Below, piece by piece: positions 28,046 through 37,332 of a stretch of DNA of 64,000 bases (the stretch's first letter is position 1; every line of letters starts with the position of its first letter). A program made the position numbers and the translations under genes. The stretch covers positions 62,001 to 126,000 of the forward strand of contig CANNBJ010000001.1 of assembly GCA_947502835.1 (NCBI GenBank), written 5' to 3'. This stretch comes from Bdellovibrionales bacterium. Its GTDB lineage: Bacteria; Bdellovibrionota; UBA1018; CAIMNF01. The notes below the pieces were generated by a model. That model was not told the origin of the DNA, searched no databases, and saw nothing but the letters and a program-made list of their open reading frames with translations.

Positions 28046-28750
28046 ATGGCATTTCAACCCACCCTGCAGGCAATGAGTTTTTCTGAAATGATTCAAAATC
28101 TCGGTCCAAAGTTGATTGTCGCGCTTTTTTGCGGCGGGTTGATCGGACTCGAGAGGGAGCTGAAGAACAAGTCGGCCGGAATCAAGACCAACATGCTGAT
28201 TTGCGTCGGATCCATGCTCTTCACAACCATCTCGGTTCTGGTGGCTTTTGACGGGGCATCCGAGGGGATGAAGCCCGGGGACCCTGGCAGGATCGGCGCG
28301 CAAATCGTTTCGGGAATCGGCTTTCTTGGGGGAGGTGCCATCCTTCAGAGCAAGGAAAACGTGGTTGGGCTGACTACGGCAGCGAGCATCTGGCTGGTTG
28401 CCGCAATCGGGATGCTCATCGGAATCGGGCAACTTGAAGTGGCTCTCTTTGTCAGTGTGCTCATGGTGTTTGTTCTTGTGGCGGTCACCTTGTTCGAGAA
28501 CCGGTTTCTTGAGCGAAGGCGTCTCTTTAAGATCTCGCTCCATCTTCGTGAAAAAACAGACGATGTGACCCGTGCTGCCATCGAGGGGCTCATGTACAGT
28601 CACGAGCTCAGTCTGGAAGACTATCGTGAGATTCTGGCGGGCGGGCAGCCGGAGGTTCGCCTTGCGTACCTTGGTCGAAATCGGGATCATTCAAAACTGC
28701 TTTTGGAGCTCTGGAAAATTCCGGGAATCCTCGATGTGAAGCAGAGTTGA
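28046..28750 (+). CDS. MgtC/SapB-family membrane protein
   Basis: Four or five membrane segments in the N-terminal half match the family core: LIVALFCGGLIGLERELKNKSAGIKTNMLICVGSML, IGAQIVSGIGFLGGGAIL and GLTTAASIWLVAAIGM. A C-terminal soluble domain (about residues 150-234) follows, as in the longer MgtC proteins. In pathogens MgtC helps survival at low magnesium and modulates F-ATPase; its role here is unknown. The start is set at ATG 28046 (another ATG at 28073); upstream in-frame starts fall inside the divergent fadB. Confidence 0.85.
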   Translation: MAFQPTLQAMSFSEMIQNLGPKLIVALFCGGLIGLERELKNKSAGIKTNMLICVGSMLFTTISVLVAFDGASEGMKPGDPGRIGAQIVSGIGFLGGGAILQSKENVVGLTTAASIWLVAAIGMLIGIGQLEVALFVSVLMVFVLVAVTLFENRFLERRRLFKISLHLREKTDDVTRAAIEGLMYSHELSLEDYREILAGGQPEVRLAYLGRNRDHSKLLLELWKIPGILDVKQS

Positions 28751-28867
28751 TCCACGGAATTCGTTTAATTATTAAATAACCTTTATTGATCGCGTTGAAA
28801 TTTCCCCTTTGTTCCGGTGAGAGCTGGATGTGCGTCAGAAAACACGACGCACAAACAACATATCCAC

Positions 28868-28896
28868 TTGATTTCCTTGCTATTCACTGATTATCT
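28868..28896 (+). promoter_or_regulatory. Candidate sigma-70 promoter for the HU and Glt-type operon
   Basis: TTGATT (28868-28873), 17 bases, TTATCT (28891-28896). A start site near 28903 leaves about 28 bases before the chosen ATG at 28931, with AAGGAG in the right place. A second candidate, TTGATC-17-TATTAA, is at 28747-28775. Confidence 0.45.
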
Positions 28897-28930
28897 CTCC
28901 TAACCTATGTCTACCAAGGAGAACATCTCA

Positions 28931-29212
28931 ATGACTAAGGCAGACCTCATCTCAATCGTTGCGCAAAAAGTGAACCTCCAAAACCGTCAGGCTGAAACGG
29001 TCGTCAATCTCGTTTTCGACATGATGTCGGACACCTTGAAGAAAGATGACCGTATTGAGATTCGCGGATTTGGTTCCTTTGTGAACCGCGTGTACGGGGC
29101 GTATGAGGGACGCAATCCCAAGACGGGAGAATTGGTCAAGGTCGAACCCAAGCGAGTGCCGTTTTTCAAAGTGGGCAAAGAACTGAAAGAAATGGTCGAC
29201 CGAAAAAAATAG
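28931..29212 (+). CDS. HU/IHF-family DNA-bending protein
   Basis: A 93-residue histone-like protein. TKADLISIVAQKVNLQNRQAETVVNLVFDMM is the helical dimer part, IRGFGSFVNRVYGAYEGRNPKTGELVKV the beta arm with the intercalating proline region, and PFFKVGKELKEMV the closing helix. ATG 28931 is preceded by AAGGAG at 9 bases; the in-frame ATG at 28907 has no ribosome-binding site. Subtype (HU versus IHF) is unclear; the GRNPKTGE segment and length resemble IHF alpha-like proteins. It lies 16 bases upstream of the outer-membrane barrel gene, so it may lead the operon that follows. Confidence 0.92.
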   Translation: MTKADLISIVAQKVNLQNRQAETVVNLVFDMMSDTLKKDDRIEIRGFGSFVNRVYGAYEGRNPKTGELVKVEPKRVPFFKVGKELKEMVDRKK

Positions 29213-29228
29213 ACCGGAAGTGGGTTTG

Positions 29229-29963
29229 ATGAAACTGAAGTTCTGGAGTGCGATTGCACTTCTTTTTTGTTCTCTTTGTCTTGATATCAATGCAGTTTTT
29301 GCCGCTGAGGACGATGAGTACAACTTCAGCTGGCTTGATCCTGAAAAGAAGATCTACGTACTGCAGAACCGCCGGTTTCGAAAGGCCGGGGCTGCTGAAA
29401 TCTTCGCCTTCGGCGGATTGTCCCTCGGAGATCCATACCGGACTGTGGTCCAGGTTCAGCCGAGATTCGGCTATTGGTTCACCGAATCCATGGGGTTTGA
29501 AGCCTTTTATTCCGCGCGGTTCCACTCAGTGAATAATTCGTATCTTGCGCTGGAGCAGGCGATTCCCCTCGGGGGAGCCAACTCTCCCTACATCCGCGAA
29601 GTGAAGTCGCAGGTGGGGCTGCTGTTCAACTGGGCCCCGTGGTACGCGAAGATCAATGTTTTCAATTCGATTTTGTATTTTGATTGGTATTTTTCGTTTG
29701 GCCTCGGGGCGCTGACGACTGACATTGGTCCGAAACGCAAGGATGATGCAGCCTCCGCCGCTTTTTGGACCTCCGAGAATTTGTTTGCGGTGTACCTCGG
29801 CACCGGACACCTCTTTCACTTGAGTGAACACTGGAAGGTGAGGCTCGATCTTCTTGGACATTTTTACAGTGCAGGAGTCTATACCGGGATCACGGGGGCT
29901 CCTGATGACCGGGCGATTTATTCCAATTTCGCGTTCAATCTCGGACTCGGGTACAAGTTATGA
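29229..29963 (+). CDS. Outer-membrane beta-barrel protein of a Glt/Agl-type gene set
   Basis: ATG 29229 (GTG 29220 is an alternative) opens a signal peptide (LKFWSAIALLFCSLCLDINAVFA). The mature part has alternating beta strands, for example VVQVQPRFGYWFTESMGFEAFYSARFH and WKVRLDLLGHFYSAGVYTG, and ends FAFNLGLGYKL, a typical barrel C-terminus. It resembles the outer-membrane barrel family found beside AglT/PglI proteins in myxobacteria. The stop overlaps the start of the next TPR gene by four bases. I infer an outer-membrane anchor for the TPR and FHA proteins downstream. Confidence 0.7.
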   Translation: MKLKFWSAIALLFCSLCLDINAVFAAEDDEYNFSWLDPEKKIYVLQNRRFRKAGAAEIFAFGGLSLGDPYRTVVQVQPRFGYWFTESMGFEAFYSARFHSVNNSYLALEQAIPLGGANSPYIREVKSQVGLLFNWAPWYAKINVFNSILYFDWYFSFGLGALTTDIGPKRKDDAASAAFWTSENLFAVYLGTGHLFHLSEHWKVRLDLLGHFYSAGVYTGITGAPDDRAIYSNFAFNLGLGYKL

Positions 29964-31582
29964 GGATGAGAATTTTTCTCGGTCTCGCACTGATTCAGGG
30001 AAGTGTGCTCCTGTTCGGGGGGGAGGCCCGCGCCAATTATGTCGATGTGAAGCGCGCTTTCGGCTCAGGTCAGTATTTCACTGCGGCAAGGATCGCATTC
30101 AATGATGCAAATCGCACCTCTTCTGTCCCGGAGAAATCGATGGCGTATGCATGGGTGACAGAGAGTCTGGTTCGTGCGGGGTTGGATCAGTCGGCGCTCT
30201 ATTTTTTCATTCGCACCCTTCAGTTGCAGGACCGTGCGGCCTCCCGCAAGGTGCTGGAACTCGCCCCGCTGTTCATGGATCGTGCGGGCACGGACTTCTT
30301 GAAAAAATTCCTGATCCGGTACACGCGCGCCGATGAGTATTCCCCGCGCGCGCGCAGCGCCTTTCACCTGGCAATGGCAAAAGACAAGTTGGGGAGCGGC
30401 GATTATCCGGGCGCGCTCCAGTCTGCATCGATGGTGGACCCCTCCAGTCCCTTGTATCCGCTTTCCCTTCAGCTGAAGGGGACTGCGGAACTGATGTTGG
30501 ATCAGACCCGCGAGGCCTTGATGGACTTCGAAGCCTGCGCCGAGAAAGCGGAGCAGCGCAATCTGATTGAGGCCGGATCCATCGAGGAAAGGCTCAAAAA
30601 AGAGCAGCCGGGAGCCCTCGCCGAAAAGTGGGAGGCCCTTCGCAAGGATGCAGCACGGGATCTCAAGGCCCGCTGTGTGGCAAACCAGGCCCGTGTGCTG
30701 TACGAGGCGGGGCAATTCGAGGAGGCGGACCGTGCGTATGACATGATTCCAAAGGCGAGTTTCGTTTGGACGGATACGCTTTTTGAGCACGCGTGGAGCA
30801 CCTTCGCGAAGGAGGAGTACAATCGGACCCTCGGGAAGCTCGTCTCCTACAAGAGCCCCGCGCTTCAGTTTTCCTTCAATTCCGAGGTGGATGTTCTGAT
30901 GGCGCAGGCGTATCTTTCCCTGTGCCTTTATACGGATGCGGGGCGGATCATCGAGGATTTCAACCGCAGGCTCGGGAGTCTCGCGCTGGATGTGAAGAAG
31001 TTTGTCGAGGTGAATGCCGCAAAGGATGCCCGTCCTTATTTTGCCCTCGGTCGAAGAGCCCTTCAGGACAAGCTCCACACCGAAATCGTCATGCACCGTT
31101 TTTTGAACCGTTTCGTGAGGTCACCTTATTTCCAATCCCTGTCACTTTCCCAGGATCGGGTGCTTGCCGAGAAAATCGCAATCCAGCGATTGGATGCGAT
31201 CCGGCCTGAAACCCGCACGGGGCCGGCCGCGGGATTTCCCGGCTTTTTGAATGCTGCATTGGATTGGAGGGTTCGCACGATCCAATTGCTGGGAGGGGTG
31301 TTTGTCCGCAATTCGATGATCGATCATCACCAGGTGCTCATTTCGGATCTTGAGAAGATGCAATTCATGAAAATCGACATTCTTTCCCACGAGAAGGAGA
31401 AGTTGATGCAGCCCGAAACCGCGGTGGCCTCGGAACGGAACCGTGGAAACCGGATTCCCGTACGAAGGGACGATCAACTCCTCTGGTCTTTCAACGGGGA
31501 ATTCTGGAATGATGAAATCGGCGACTATGTATTTGCGCTCGAGAGTGAGTGTGGAAAGGGAAGTGCAAGTGAGACTCCTTGA
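29960..31582 (+). CDS. Periplasmic TPR protein, GltE/AglT-like
   Basis: A 540-residue helical-repeat protein with signal peptide (IFLGLALIQGSVLLFGGEARA). Helix-turn-helix repeats are visible through residues 25-330, for example LVRAGLDQSALYFFIRTLQL, MAKDKLGSGDYPGALQSASMV and CVANQARVLYEAGQFEEADRAYDMI. The C-terminus reads LLWSFNGEFWNDEIGDYVFALESEC, which I recall as a pattern in gliding-machine TPR proteins, but I cannot verify it. It overlaps the barrel gene at its start and the next TPR gene at its end, so the three are translationally coupled. Confidence 0.65.
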   Translation: MRMRIFLGLALIQGSVLLFGGEARANYVDVKRAFGSGQYFTAARIAFNDANRTSSVPEKSMAYAWVTESLVRAGLDQSALYFFIRTLQLQDRAASRKVLELAPLFMDRAGTDFLKKFLIRYTRADEYSPRARSAFHLAMAKDKLGSGDYPGALQSASMVDPSSPLYPLSLQLKGTAELMLDQTREALMDFEACAEKAEQRNLIEAGSIEERLKKEQPGALAEKWEALRKDAARDLKARCVANQARVLYEAGQFEEADRAYDMIPKASFVWTDTLFEHAWSTFAKEEYNRTLGKLVSYKSPALQFSFNSEVDVLMAQAYLSLCLYTDAGRIIEDFNRRLGSLALDVKKFVEVNAAKDARPYFALGRRALQDKLHTEIVMHRFLNRFVRSPYFQSLSLSQDRVLAEKIAIQRLDAIRPETRTGPAAGFPGFLNAALDWRVRTIQLLGGVFVRNSMIDHHQVLISDLEKMQFMKIDILSHEKEKLMQPETAVASERNRGNRIPVRRDDQLLWSFNGEFWNDEIGDYVFALESECGKGSASETP

Positions 31583-34500
31583 TTCTCTTCGCATCCCGTG
31601 TCTGCTCATTCTTGGATTCGCGTCGGTTTCAATGGCCGCCCCCTCGGACCGCGAGTATCAGGGCGTCCAGTCGATGAAAGAGCTCCGGATCGAGAAGCTT
31701 CGGAATGAGGAGATCAAGGCGGTCAAGATGGCTCTCGGGCTCCGGAACCCGGAGAACCGGAAAAGCGAACTCTATCTCAGGCTTGCCGAACTGTACCTGG
31801 AGGCCTACCGCGCCGATTTCCTGCTCGAGGGACGAATGCACGATCAGGCGCTCAAGACCGACCCTGCCGCGCGGTTCGTGCGGGTGAGATCCCGTGAGGA
31901 TCTCCGAAACGGGATCGGTGCGGCCGAGACGATTCTGAAGCTCAACGTGAACTCGCCGAAGCTCGACCAGATCTACTTTTTCCTGGGCTACAACTACGCC
32001 GAGTATGGAGACAAGAAGAACTCCTCCCTGTATTTCAAAAAGCTCGCAACGGAGTTTCCGGAATCCGGGTTTTCCATTGAGGGGATCCGGGCGCTCGCGG
32101 ATGAGGCGTTTCAGAGCGGTGATTTCCCCGAGGCCGAACGGCAGTACGAGATCGCCATCCGGAAAACGAATGATCCGGCCCAACAGGCGCGCATCTACCA
32201 CAAATTGGCCTGGTGCTACTATCGACAGCGAAGAAGTCAGGATGCGGTCAATACCATGAAGCGTGCGATTGAGATCGCGCGGACTTCCGGAAGCGGCGAA
32301 AAGTTGCTGAGCATCCGGGAAGAGGGACTCAGAGATCTTGCCGTGTACTACGCGGAGCTCGGGCGAGTGGATGAGGCAATCGAGTACTTTCGGGACAACG
32401 CCGGCGGAAACGACAAACTCGTGAAGGTTCTTGAAAAACTCGGCAAGGAGTACGAAAGAACGGGACAGGTTGAAAAGGCAAAGCAGGTTTACGAGGTTTT
32501 GCTCCGCACCGATCAGAGGGATGAGAGCTCTTTCCGAGTGGCGGTGAAGATGGTCGACCTTGATCTTTTGAAGGAGAATTTCGAAACTGCGGCTGAACGC
32601 CTCAGGAATCTCGAAGTTCCCCGATCCTCCGAGCCCGACACCCAGCTTGCCGTGGTGAATCTGAAACGCCAGGTGCGTGCCACGGCAGTCGGAAACCACG
32701 ATCGTTACAATCGAAAGGATGACAAACGCGAAGGTCGCAAGTTTCTGGATGCTGCGGATTCGTTTTATACCATTTACCTGAACAAGTTCATTCCCTCGGA
32801 CAAGGCCGGGAAGGTCGAGCTCAACGAGATCCGGATGTATCTTGCGGATGTGAAGCGTGAGAAGGGCGAGCCCGGTGCTGCAGCCGAACTGTACAAGAAG
32901 GTGATTCAGGACAAGGACGAAAAGTATGCAAAGCAGGCCGCCCAGCTCTGGGTGGGAAGCCTGGATTCGGAGCTGAAGAATCGGCGGAAGGCGGGAGAGA
33001 AGCCCGGTTCCGAGCCATCCCTCCTTGAGCGGGACTTCATTGAGGCCTCGGATTTGCTCGAGGCTTCGATTCCCGATTCGTTTGAGTCCCGTGAGGCGCG
33101 CTACAAGGCTGCGTTTTGCCTCTCGGAATATCCCTCCGAGAAGGCTGCGGCGATCAAGCGTGCGACCTCGCTCACAAAGGACTATCCGAACCAACCCCAA
33201 GGTGTGTACGCGGCAAGGCTCTGGCTCAAGCTTGATCCATCGAAGTCCACGTACTCCGAGCTTTCCCGGGATCCCACGCTTCTTGATACCGATTTGCGCC
33301 TGAAGAGTGAGCTGAAGCGGGATCTTGAGATCACGGCGAGGAATCTCAGGGTGAGTGAGATCTCGGGGTTTGAGAAGGGCAAGGAATTCGACAAGGCCGG
33401 GAAAGCCTATGAGGAGTTCGCTCGGAATTCTGCTGGCGAAAAAGAGGCGGAAAATGCCTACATCGGAGCGATCAGCTCGTACGCCCAACAAGGGGATTCC
33501 GAACAGGTGATTCGAGTGATGAAGGAGTGGAGGGTGAGGTATCCACGAAGTGCCACCCTGGTCTCTTCCGTGAAGAGGGAGGCGACCAAGCTCCTCGTGA
33601 GAGGCTTCTTCAGCGAATCCGCGGAGCTTTTCCTCGGGATTGGAAAGCTCCTGTATGACCGGGCGAGCCTCCACGCAAGCGCGGAGCTCTTTTCCGGAGC
33701 CCTTCAGTATAAAAAAGCGATCGGTGTGTACCGGCAGATTCTTGGACTTGCACAAAATGAAGAGGAACGGGCGGGCCTGTTCCGGAAAATTGCCCTGATG
33801 TCCATTGATGACGGAGACGAAGAGGGCGTGCTCATGAACTGGAAAGAGTGCGCAGCGATGAACAGCTCTCTCAAGGCCGAGTGTTTGTCCCAGATCGGGA
33901 ACATCTATCTTGCACAGCAGGATCTCAAGCCCGCGCGGGAGAAATTCGAAAGTGTTGTCGGAATCCGCTCGGGGCCATCGCGCAAGTCCCCGTTTGTCGC
34001 TTACGCCCAGTTCCGTCTCGCGCAGCTTGCCGAGAAGGAGATGAAACGAGAGAAACTCGAGTTTCCGGCGGATCGCCTGAAAAAGGCCTATGATGCGAGG
34101 ATCGCGGAGATTACAGGGGTGTTCGGTGCCTATCAGAAGGCGGCAGGATTGGATGGTCCCTGGGGGATCGCAGCCGCGGAACGGATGGGCGACGTTGCCC
34201 TTGAGCTTTCCACCGATGTGGAGAATGCGCTCGGTGATCCGCGTGCGACCCCGGAGCTGAAGGCGGGGATGATGGAGCTTGTGACGGGCTTCAATCAAAA
34301 AGCAGTGGAACTTGCCAAGGAATCCTACCAGAAAGCCCAGAAGGAACAGCTTCTCTCGCCGGCTCTTCCCATCCTCCAGGATCGGCTTGTGGATGCGGGG
34401 GTGGGAGGCATGAAGCATTCCCAGGGGCAAAGGTCGGGAGTGAAATTGATCGGAATGGATCCCGATGGAGGGAAGCTCGGACGTGAGGAGGCGCTGAAGA

Positions 34501-35105
34501 AAGTTCGCGAAGCGCTCCTGAAGAATCTTGATGATGCCCTTGCATGGATTGATTACGGGAACCTCCTTTGGGGCTTGGGAAAGCCAGGGCTCTCGAGTGT
34601 GGCGTATGATCGCTCGCTTTCCCTCAAGGCGCGTTGGGCCGATGCGCAAAACAACCGGGCTGTGGTCATGGTAAGCGATCTCGGTCTTGAGAACTGGATT
34701 GCTGCGAATGAGGCCGTGACCCTCTGGCGAAAGGCGATCCAGGTCGAGGCAGGAAATTCCGCAGCGCTCTTCAATCTCGGGCATGTGTTCAATTATTATC
34801 GACTCTTCAATCTGGCCTTGCCGCACCTTCAAAAGGCGGCTCGCAAGGTGAGGGTTGCAGAGGTTCACGATGAGCTTGCGGTCACCTACTGGGGCCTCGG
34901 AAAGAAAACCGAGACCACGCTCAATTCAAAAAAAGCCGATTCTCTTGGACTGAGGCAGGATCGCTTTACGAAGAAGTTCCGCGAGTCCTCCCAATTGAAA
35001 GGGGAGGCATGCCTGGGGCGCTTGGGTGAGATTGCGGGTGTGCAAGAGTTGAAGGGATTTGAGCGGATTTCAGTGAACCGTATGAAACAAAGGTGTCAGA
35101 TATGA
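31569..35105 (+). CDS. Very large periplasmic TPR protein, GltD/GltI-like
   Basis: About 1178 residues. GTG at 31569, with GGGAA six bases before it, opens a signal peptide (LDSLRIPCLLILGFASVSMA); an in-frame start at 31443 would lie far inside the upstream gene. Many tetratricopeptide units run along the chain, for example LDQIYFFLGYNYAEYGDKKNSSLYFKKL, RIYHKLAWCYYRQRRSQDAV, EEGLRDLAVYYAELGRVDEAIEYF and SAALFNLGHVFNYYRLFNLALP. Only TPR arrays of this size are known from Glt-type machines and a few others. The end overlaps the next gene as ATGA. Confidence 0.75.
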   Translation: MRLLDSLRIPCLLILGFASVSMAAPSDREYQGVQSMKELRIEKLRNEEIKAVKMALGLRNPENRKSELYLRLAELYLEAYRADFLLEGRMHDQALKTDPAARFVRVRSREDLRNGIGAAETILKLNVNSPKLDQIYFFLGYNYAEYGDKKNSSLYFKKLATEFPESGFSIEGIRALADEAFQSGDFPEAERQYEIAIRKTNDPAQQARIYHKLAWCYYRQRRSQDAVNTMKRAIEIARTSGSGEKLLSIREEGLRDLAVYYAELGRVDEAIEYFRDNAGGNDKLVKVLEKLGKEYERTGQVEKAKQVYEVLLRTDQRDESSFRVAVKMVDLDLLKENFETAAERLRNLEVPRSSEPDTQLAVVNLKRQVRATAVGNHDRYNRKDDKREGRKFLDAADSFYTIYLNKFIPSDKAGKVELNEIRMYLADVKREKGEPGAAAELYKKVIQDKDEKYAKQAAQLWVGSLDSELKNRRKAGEKPGSEPSLLERDFIEASDLLEASIPDSFESREARYKAAFCLSEYPSEKAAAIKRATSLTKDYPNQPQGVYAARLWLKLDPSKSTYSELSRDPTLLDTDLRLKSELKRDLEITARNLRVSEISGFEKGKEFDKAGKAYEEFARNSAGEKEAENAYIGAISSYAQQGDSEQVIRVMKEWRVRYPRSATLVSSVKREATKLLVRGFFSESAELFLGIGKLLYDRASLHASAELFSGALQYKKAIGVYRQILGLAQNEEERAGLFRKIALMSIDDGDEEGVLMNWKECAAMNSSLKAECLSQIGNIYLAQQDLKPAREKFESVVGIRSGPSRKSPFVAYAQFRLAQLAEKEMKREKLEFPADRLKKAYDARIAEITGVFGAYQKAAGLDGPWGIAAAERMGDVALELSTDVENALGDPRATPELKAGMMELVTGFNQKAVELAKESYQKAQKEQLLSPALPILQDRLVDAGVGGMKHSQGQRSGVKLIGMDPDGGKLGREEALKKVREALLKNLDDALAWIDYGNLLWGLGKPGLSSVAYDRSLSLKARWADAQNNRAVVMVSDLGLENWIAANEAVTLWRKAIQVEAGNSAALFNLGHVFNYYRLFNLALPHLQKAARKVRVAEVHDELAVTYWGLGKKTETTLNSKKADSLGLRQDRFTKKFRESSQLKGEACLGRLGEIAGVQELKGFERISVNRMKQRCQI

Positions 35106-35380
35106 GGATGTTATTTTGCTTCGTGATGCTGTTTGCAGGAATGGCTCCGGCTTCGGGTGCGGAGGGGGCGGGTGCCCCTGCGGCAAAGGAGCCCGCAAAG
35201 AAGGTCATTTATCCTGAAAATCAGACCATTGATTTTGAAGGGTTGAGCCTTGAGGGAGAGCTCAAGACCCCGGGAGAATTTTACTTCCAGAATCGCAACC
35301 AGGAACGGTTCGATTCTTTGACGAAAAGACGTGTCAATTTCAGGCGGGAAATGCTCAGGGATTCAATCCAGAGCAACTAA
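35102..35380 (+). CDS. Small secreted protein resembling CglF
   Basis: 92 residues. ATG 35102 overlaps the previous stop (ATGA) and opens a signal peptide (MLFCFVMLFAGMAPASGA). The mature part IDFEGLSLEGELKTPGEFYFQ followed by LTKRRVNFRREML resembles the motif of CglF, a small protein needed for adventurous gliding in Myxococcus; I recall this pattern but could not test it. It sits between the TPR genes and the FHA gene, matching where such proteins occur. Confidence 0.5.
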   Translation: MRMLFCFVMLFAGMAPASGAEGAGAPAAKEPAKKVIYPENQTIDFEGLSLEGELKTPGEFYFQNRNQERFDSLTKRRVNFRREMLRDSIQSN

Positions 35381-35392
35381 GGGAGCGAAGAT

Positions 35393-37315
35393 ATGGAAGC
35401 GAATACAGAGATCAAGTCGCAGACGGCAAACGCACTGAGGGCTTCCTTTGAAGTGGAGCAGGCGGGGAAAAAGCAGAACTTCCTGATCGCAAAGGACCGG
35501 GTTGTGTTCGGGAGTGTGGAGTCCGCCGATGTCAAGCTCACGGGTGTCTCCGTATCCCCGATTCACGCGCTCCTTGAAATCAAATGGGGCGATGTGGAAA
35601 GTTCGTGTGAGGCACGACTGATTGACCTTGCGAGCCCGACCGGGGTCATTGTGAACGGAAAACCCCTTGTGAATGATCTGATCCGCTCCGGTGACCTGAT
35701 CCAGGTGGGAGATGCGATGGTCCGGTTTCGGTTCCAAAAGCCGGATGCCGGGAAGAAACTTCCCGATCAGGCGTTGCTCCTGATCGACCCGGCAACCGTC
35801 ACGCCGATCTTTGACTATCGCCCGGCAACGAAAGAGGCGCTTGAGGTGGTTTCGTCGTGGAACGGGGTGATCCTGAATGTCAGGCACTTTGTCGACGAGG
35901 AGCGGGTTTCCTTGGGCGCAAGCGGAGTCGAGGACTTTCAGATTCCCCGTGAGTTTGCGAAGAATGGAGCCCGCGATCTTGTTTCCAAACAGGGCGGGGA
36001 ATGGCTTCTCAAGCTCGATGCCACCATGAAAGGGGTTTTGTATCTTGAGGGACAGTTGCATTCGGTTGCGGAATTCCTGAAGGGCAAGGGTGGGAGTTCG
36101 GCTGTGGTTTCCATCAAGGAGAATGATTTTGTCAAAATCCAGATCGGCCTTCTCGCCTTCTACCTGAGCCGCACGGCCTCTCCTCCGGAGTTGATCCGGA
36201 AGGGGGAAGTGGTTACGGATCCATTCTTGGGGCGTACGCTCCTGACCTCACTTGCCTTGACCGCACTGTTGCTGTTCGGAGTGAGCAAAGTGGAGGTTTC
36301 CACTCCCGAGACATTGGATCTTCCTCCTGAAGTGGGTCGGATCCTGTATCACCCCGAAAAATATTCGATCAAGCGGCCTCCTCCTCTTCAGAAGAAATCA
36401 GGGGAGGATGTGAAGAAGCTGGATCCGCCGAAGAAGGTCGAGATCGACTTCACGAAGCCCAAGGAGAAAGACGGAAAAACTGCCCAAGTGCAGTCGATTC
36501 AGCCCGGAAAAAAACAGGCGGCCCAGGACAAGGCAAAAGAAGGCGCGGGCGCACGCGCGATGGGTGCGGAGGGTTCAAGAGGAGCGAAGAATGCTCCCCG
36601 GAGTTCAACGCGCCAGACGGAGGCAAAGCGAGCCTCACCGCTTCCCGGCGAAGGCAAGGGAGGAGCGATCTCCCAAAGTGCTGACAATGGAACTGTCCAG
36701 ATGATGAAGGGGGCAACAGACAAGATCCTGAACCTCATGGGAGCTTCGGGGCAGAAGCTTGGCGCCTCGGGATCCAAGATCCAGGGCTTCGGCGGGTTCT
36801 CAACTGCAGGAGCGGGAGGAGCTGCCTTGCAGGGCGGTGGGAAAGGCGGCGGTGGTGACGCGGACACCTTGCTCGGAGGAACAGGAACCGAGGGGCGTGG
36901 TGGCGGAAAAATTGGCACAGGACTCGGCCCCGAGGGAACCGGAACGGGAATCATCGGTGGAAAAACGAGGATTGATCTCAATGTGGGCGGAGGAAAAGAA
37001 ACCGTGGTGATCGGTTCGATTGATCGTGATGCGATCGACGCTGCGATCCGGGCTCATCGCGATGAGTTCCGCTATTGTTACGAGCGGGAAGTGAACTCCG
37101 GACATCCCAATCTTGCCGGGAAGATCGTGACCGCGTTTGTGATCGGTGGATCGGGAAGGGCATCCCAGCTTTCGATTGCGAGCAGTTCGATGGATAGCGC
37201 GGGAGTGGAGAAGTGCGTTCTGGATGTAATTTCCAGAATCCAGTTCCCGCAGCCCGCCGGAAACGTGCCCGTGAGCATCAAATATCCGTTTGCTTATACG
37301 AATGCGAGCAAGTGA
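35393..37315 (+). CDS. FHA-TM-AgmX/PglI-type trans-envelope protein (GltG-like)
   Basis: 640 residues that join cytoplasm and periplasm. An FHA domain (about residues 30-115; VVFGSVESADVKLTGVSVSPIHALLE and SPTGVIVNGKPLVNDLIRSGDLIQVG) would read phosphothreonine. One membrane helix follows at about 281-298 (TLLTSLALTALLLFGVSKV), then a Pro/Lys and a Gly-rich periplasmic linker (about 300-530), and a C-terminal TonB-like AgmX/PglI domain with IRAHRDEFRYCYEREVN, GKIVTAFVIGGSGRASQL and VEKCVLDVISRIQFPQP. This architecture is that of GltG (PglI) of the gliding machine. The neighbouring TPR proteins are the likely partners. Confidence 0.85.
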   Translation: MEANTEIKSQTANALRASFEVEQAGKKQNFLIAKDRVVFGSVESADVKLTGVSVSPIHALLEIKWGDVESSCEARLIDLASPTGVIVNGKPLVNDLIRSGDLIQVGDAMVRFRFQKPDAGKKLPDQALLLIDPATVTPIFDYRPATKEALEVVSSWNGVILNVRHFVDEERVSLGASGVEDFQIPREFAKNGARDLVSKQGGEWLLKLDATMKGVLYLEGQLHSVAEFLKGKGGSSAVVSIKENDFVKIQIGLLAFYLSRTASPPELIRKGEVVTDPFLGRTLLTSLALTALLLFGVSKVEVSTPETLDLPPEVGRILYHPEKYSIKRPPPLQKKSGEDVKKLDPPKKVEIDFTKPKEKDGKTAQVQSIQPGKKQAAQDKAKEGAGARAMGAEGSRGAKNAPRSSTRQTEAKRASPLPGEGKGGAISQSADNGTVQMMKGATDKILNLMGASGQKLGASGSKIQGFGGFSTAGAGGAALQGGGKGGGGDADTLLGGTGTEGRGGGKIGTGLGPEGTGTGIIGGKTRIDLNVGGGKETVVIGSIDRDAIDAAIRAHRDEFRYCYEREVNSGHPNLAGKIVTAFVIGGSGRASQLSIASSSMDSAGVEKCVLDVISRIQFPQPAGNVPVSIKYPFAYTNASK

Positions 37316-37332
37316 TCAAAATGGAGAACACC

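Noticed and set aside
30065-31096. A 343-codon minus-strand frame opposite the GltE-like gene
   Set aside because: Shadow frame within a TPR gene; no motif.
31629-34868. A 1079-codon open frame on the minus strand opposite the giant TPR gene
   Set aside because: It mirrors the codon bias of the TPR gene (high GC at third positions). The TPR protein has signal peptide, repeats and operon context; the antisense frame has none.
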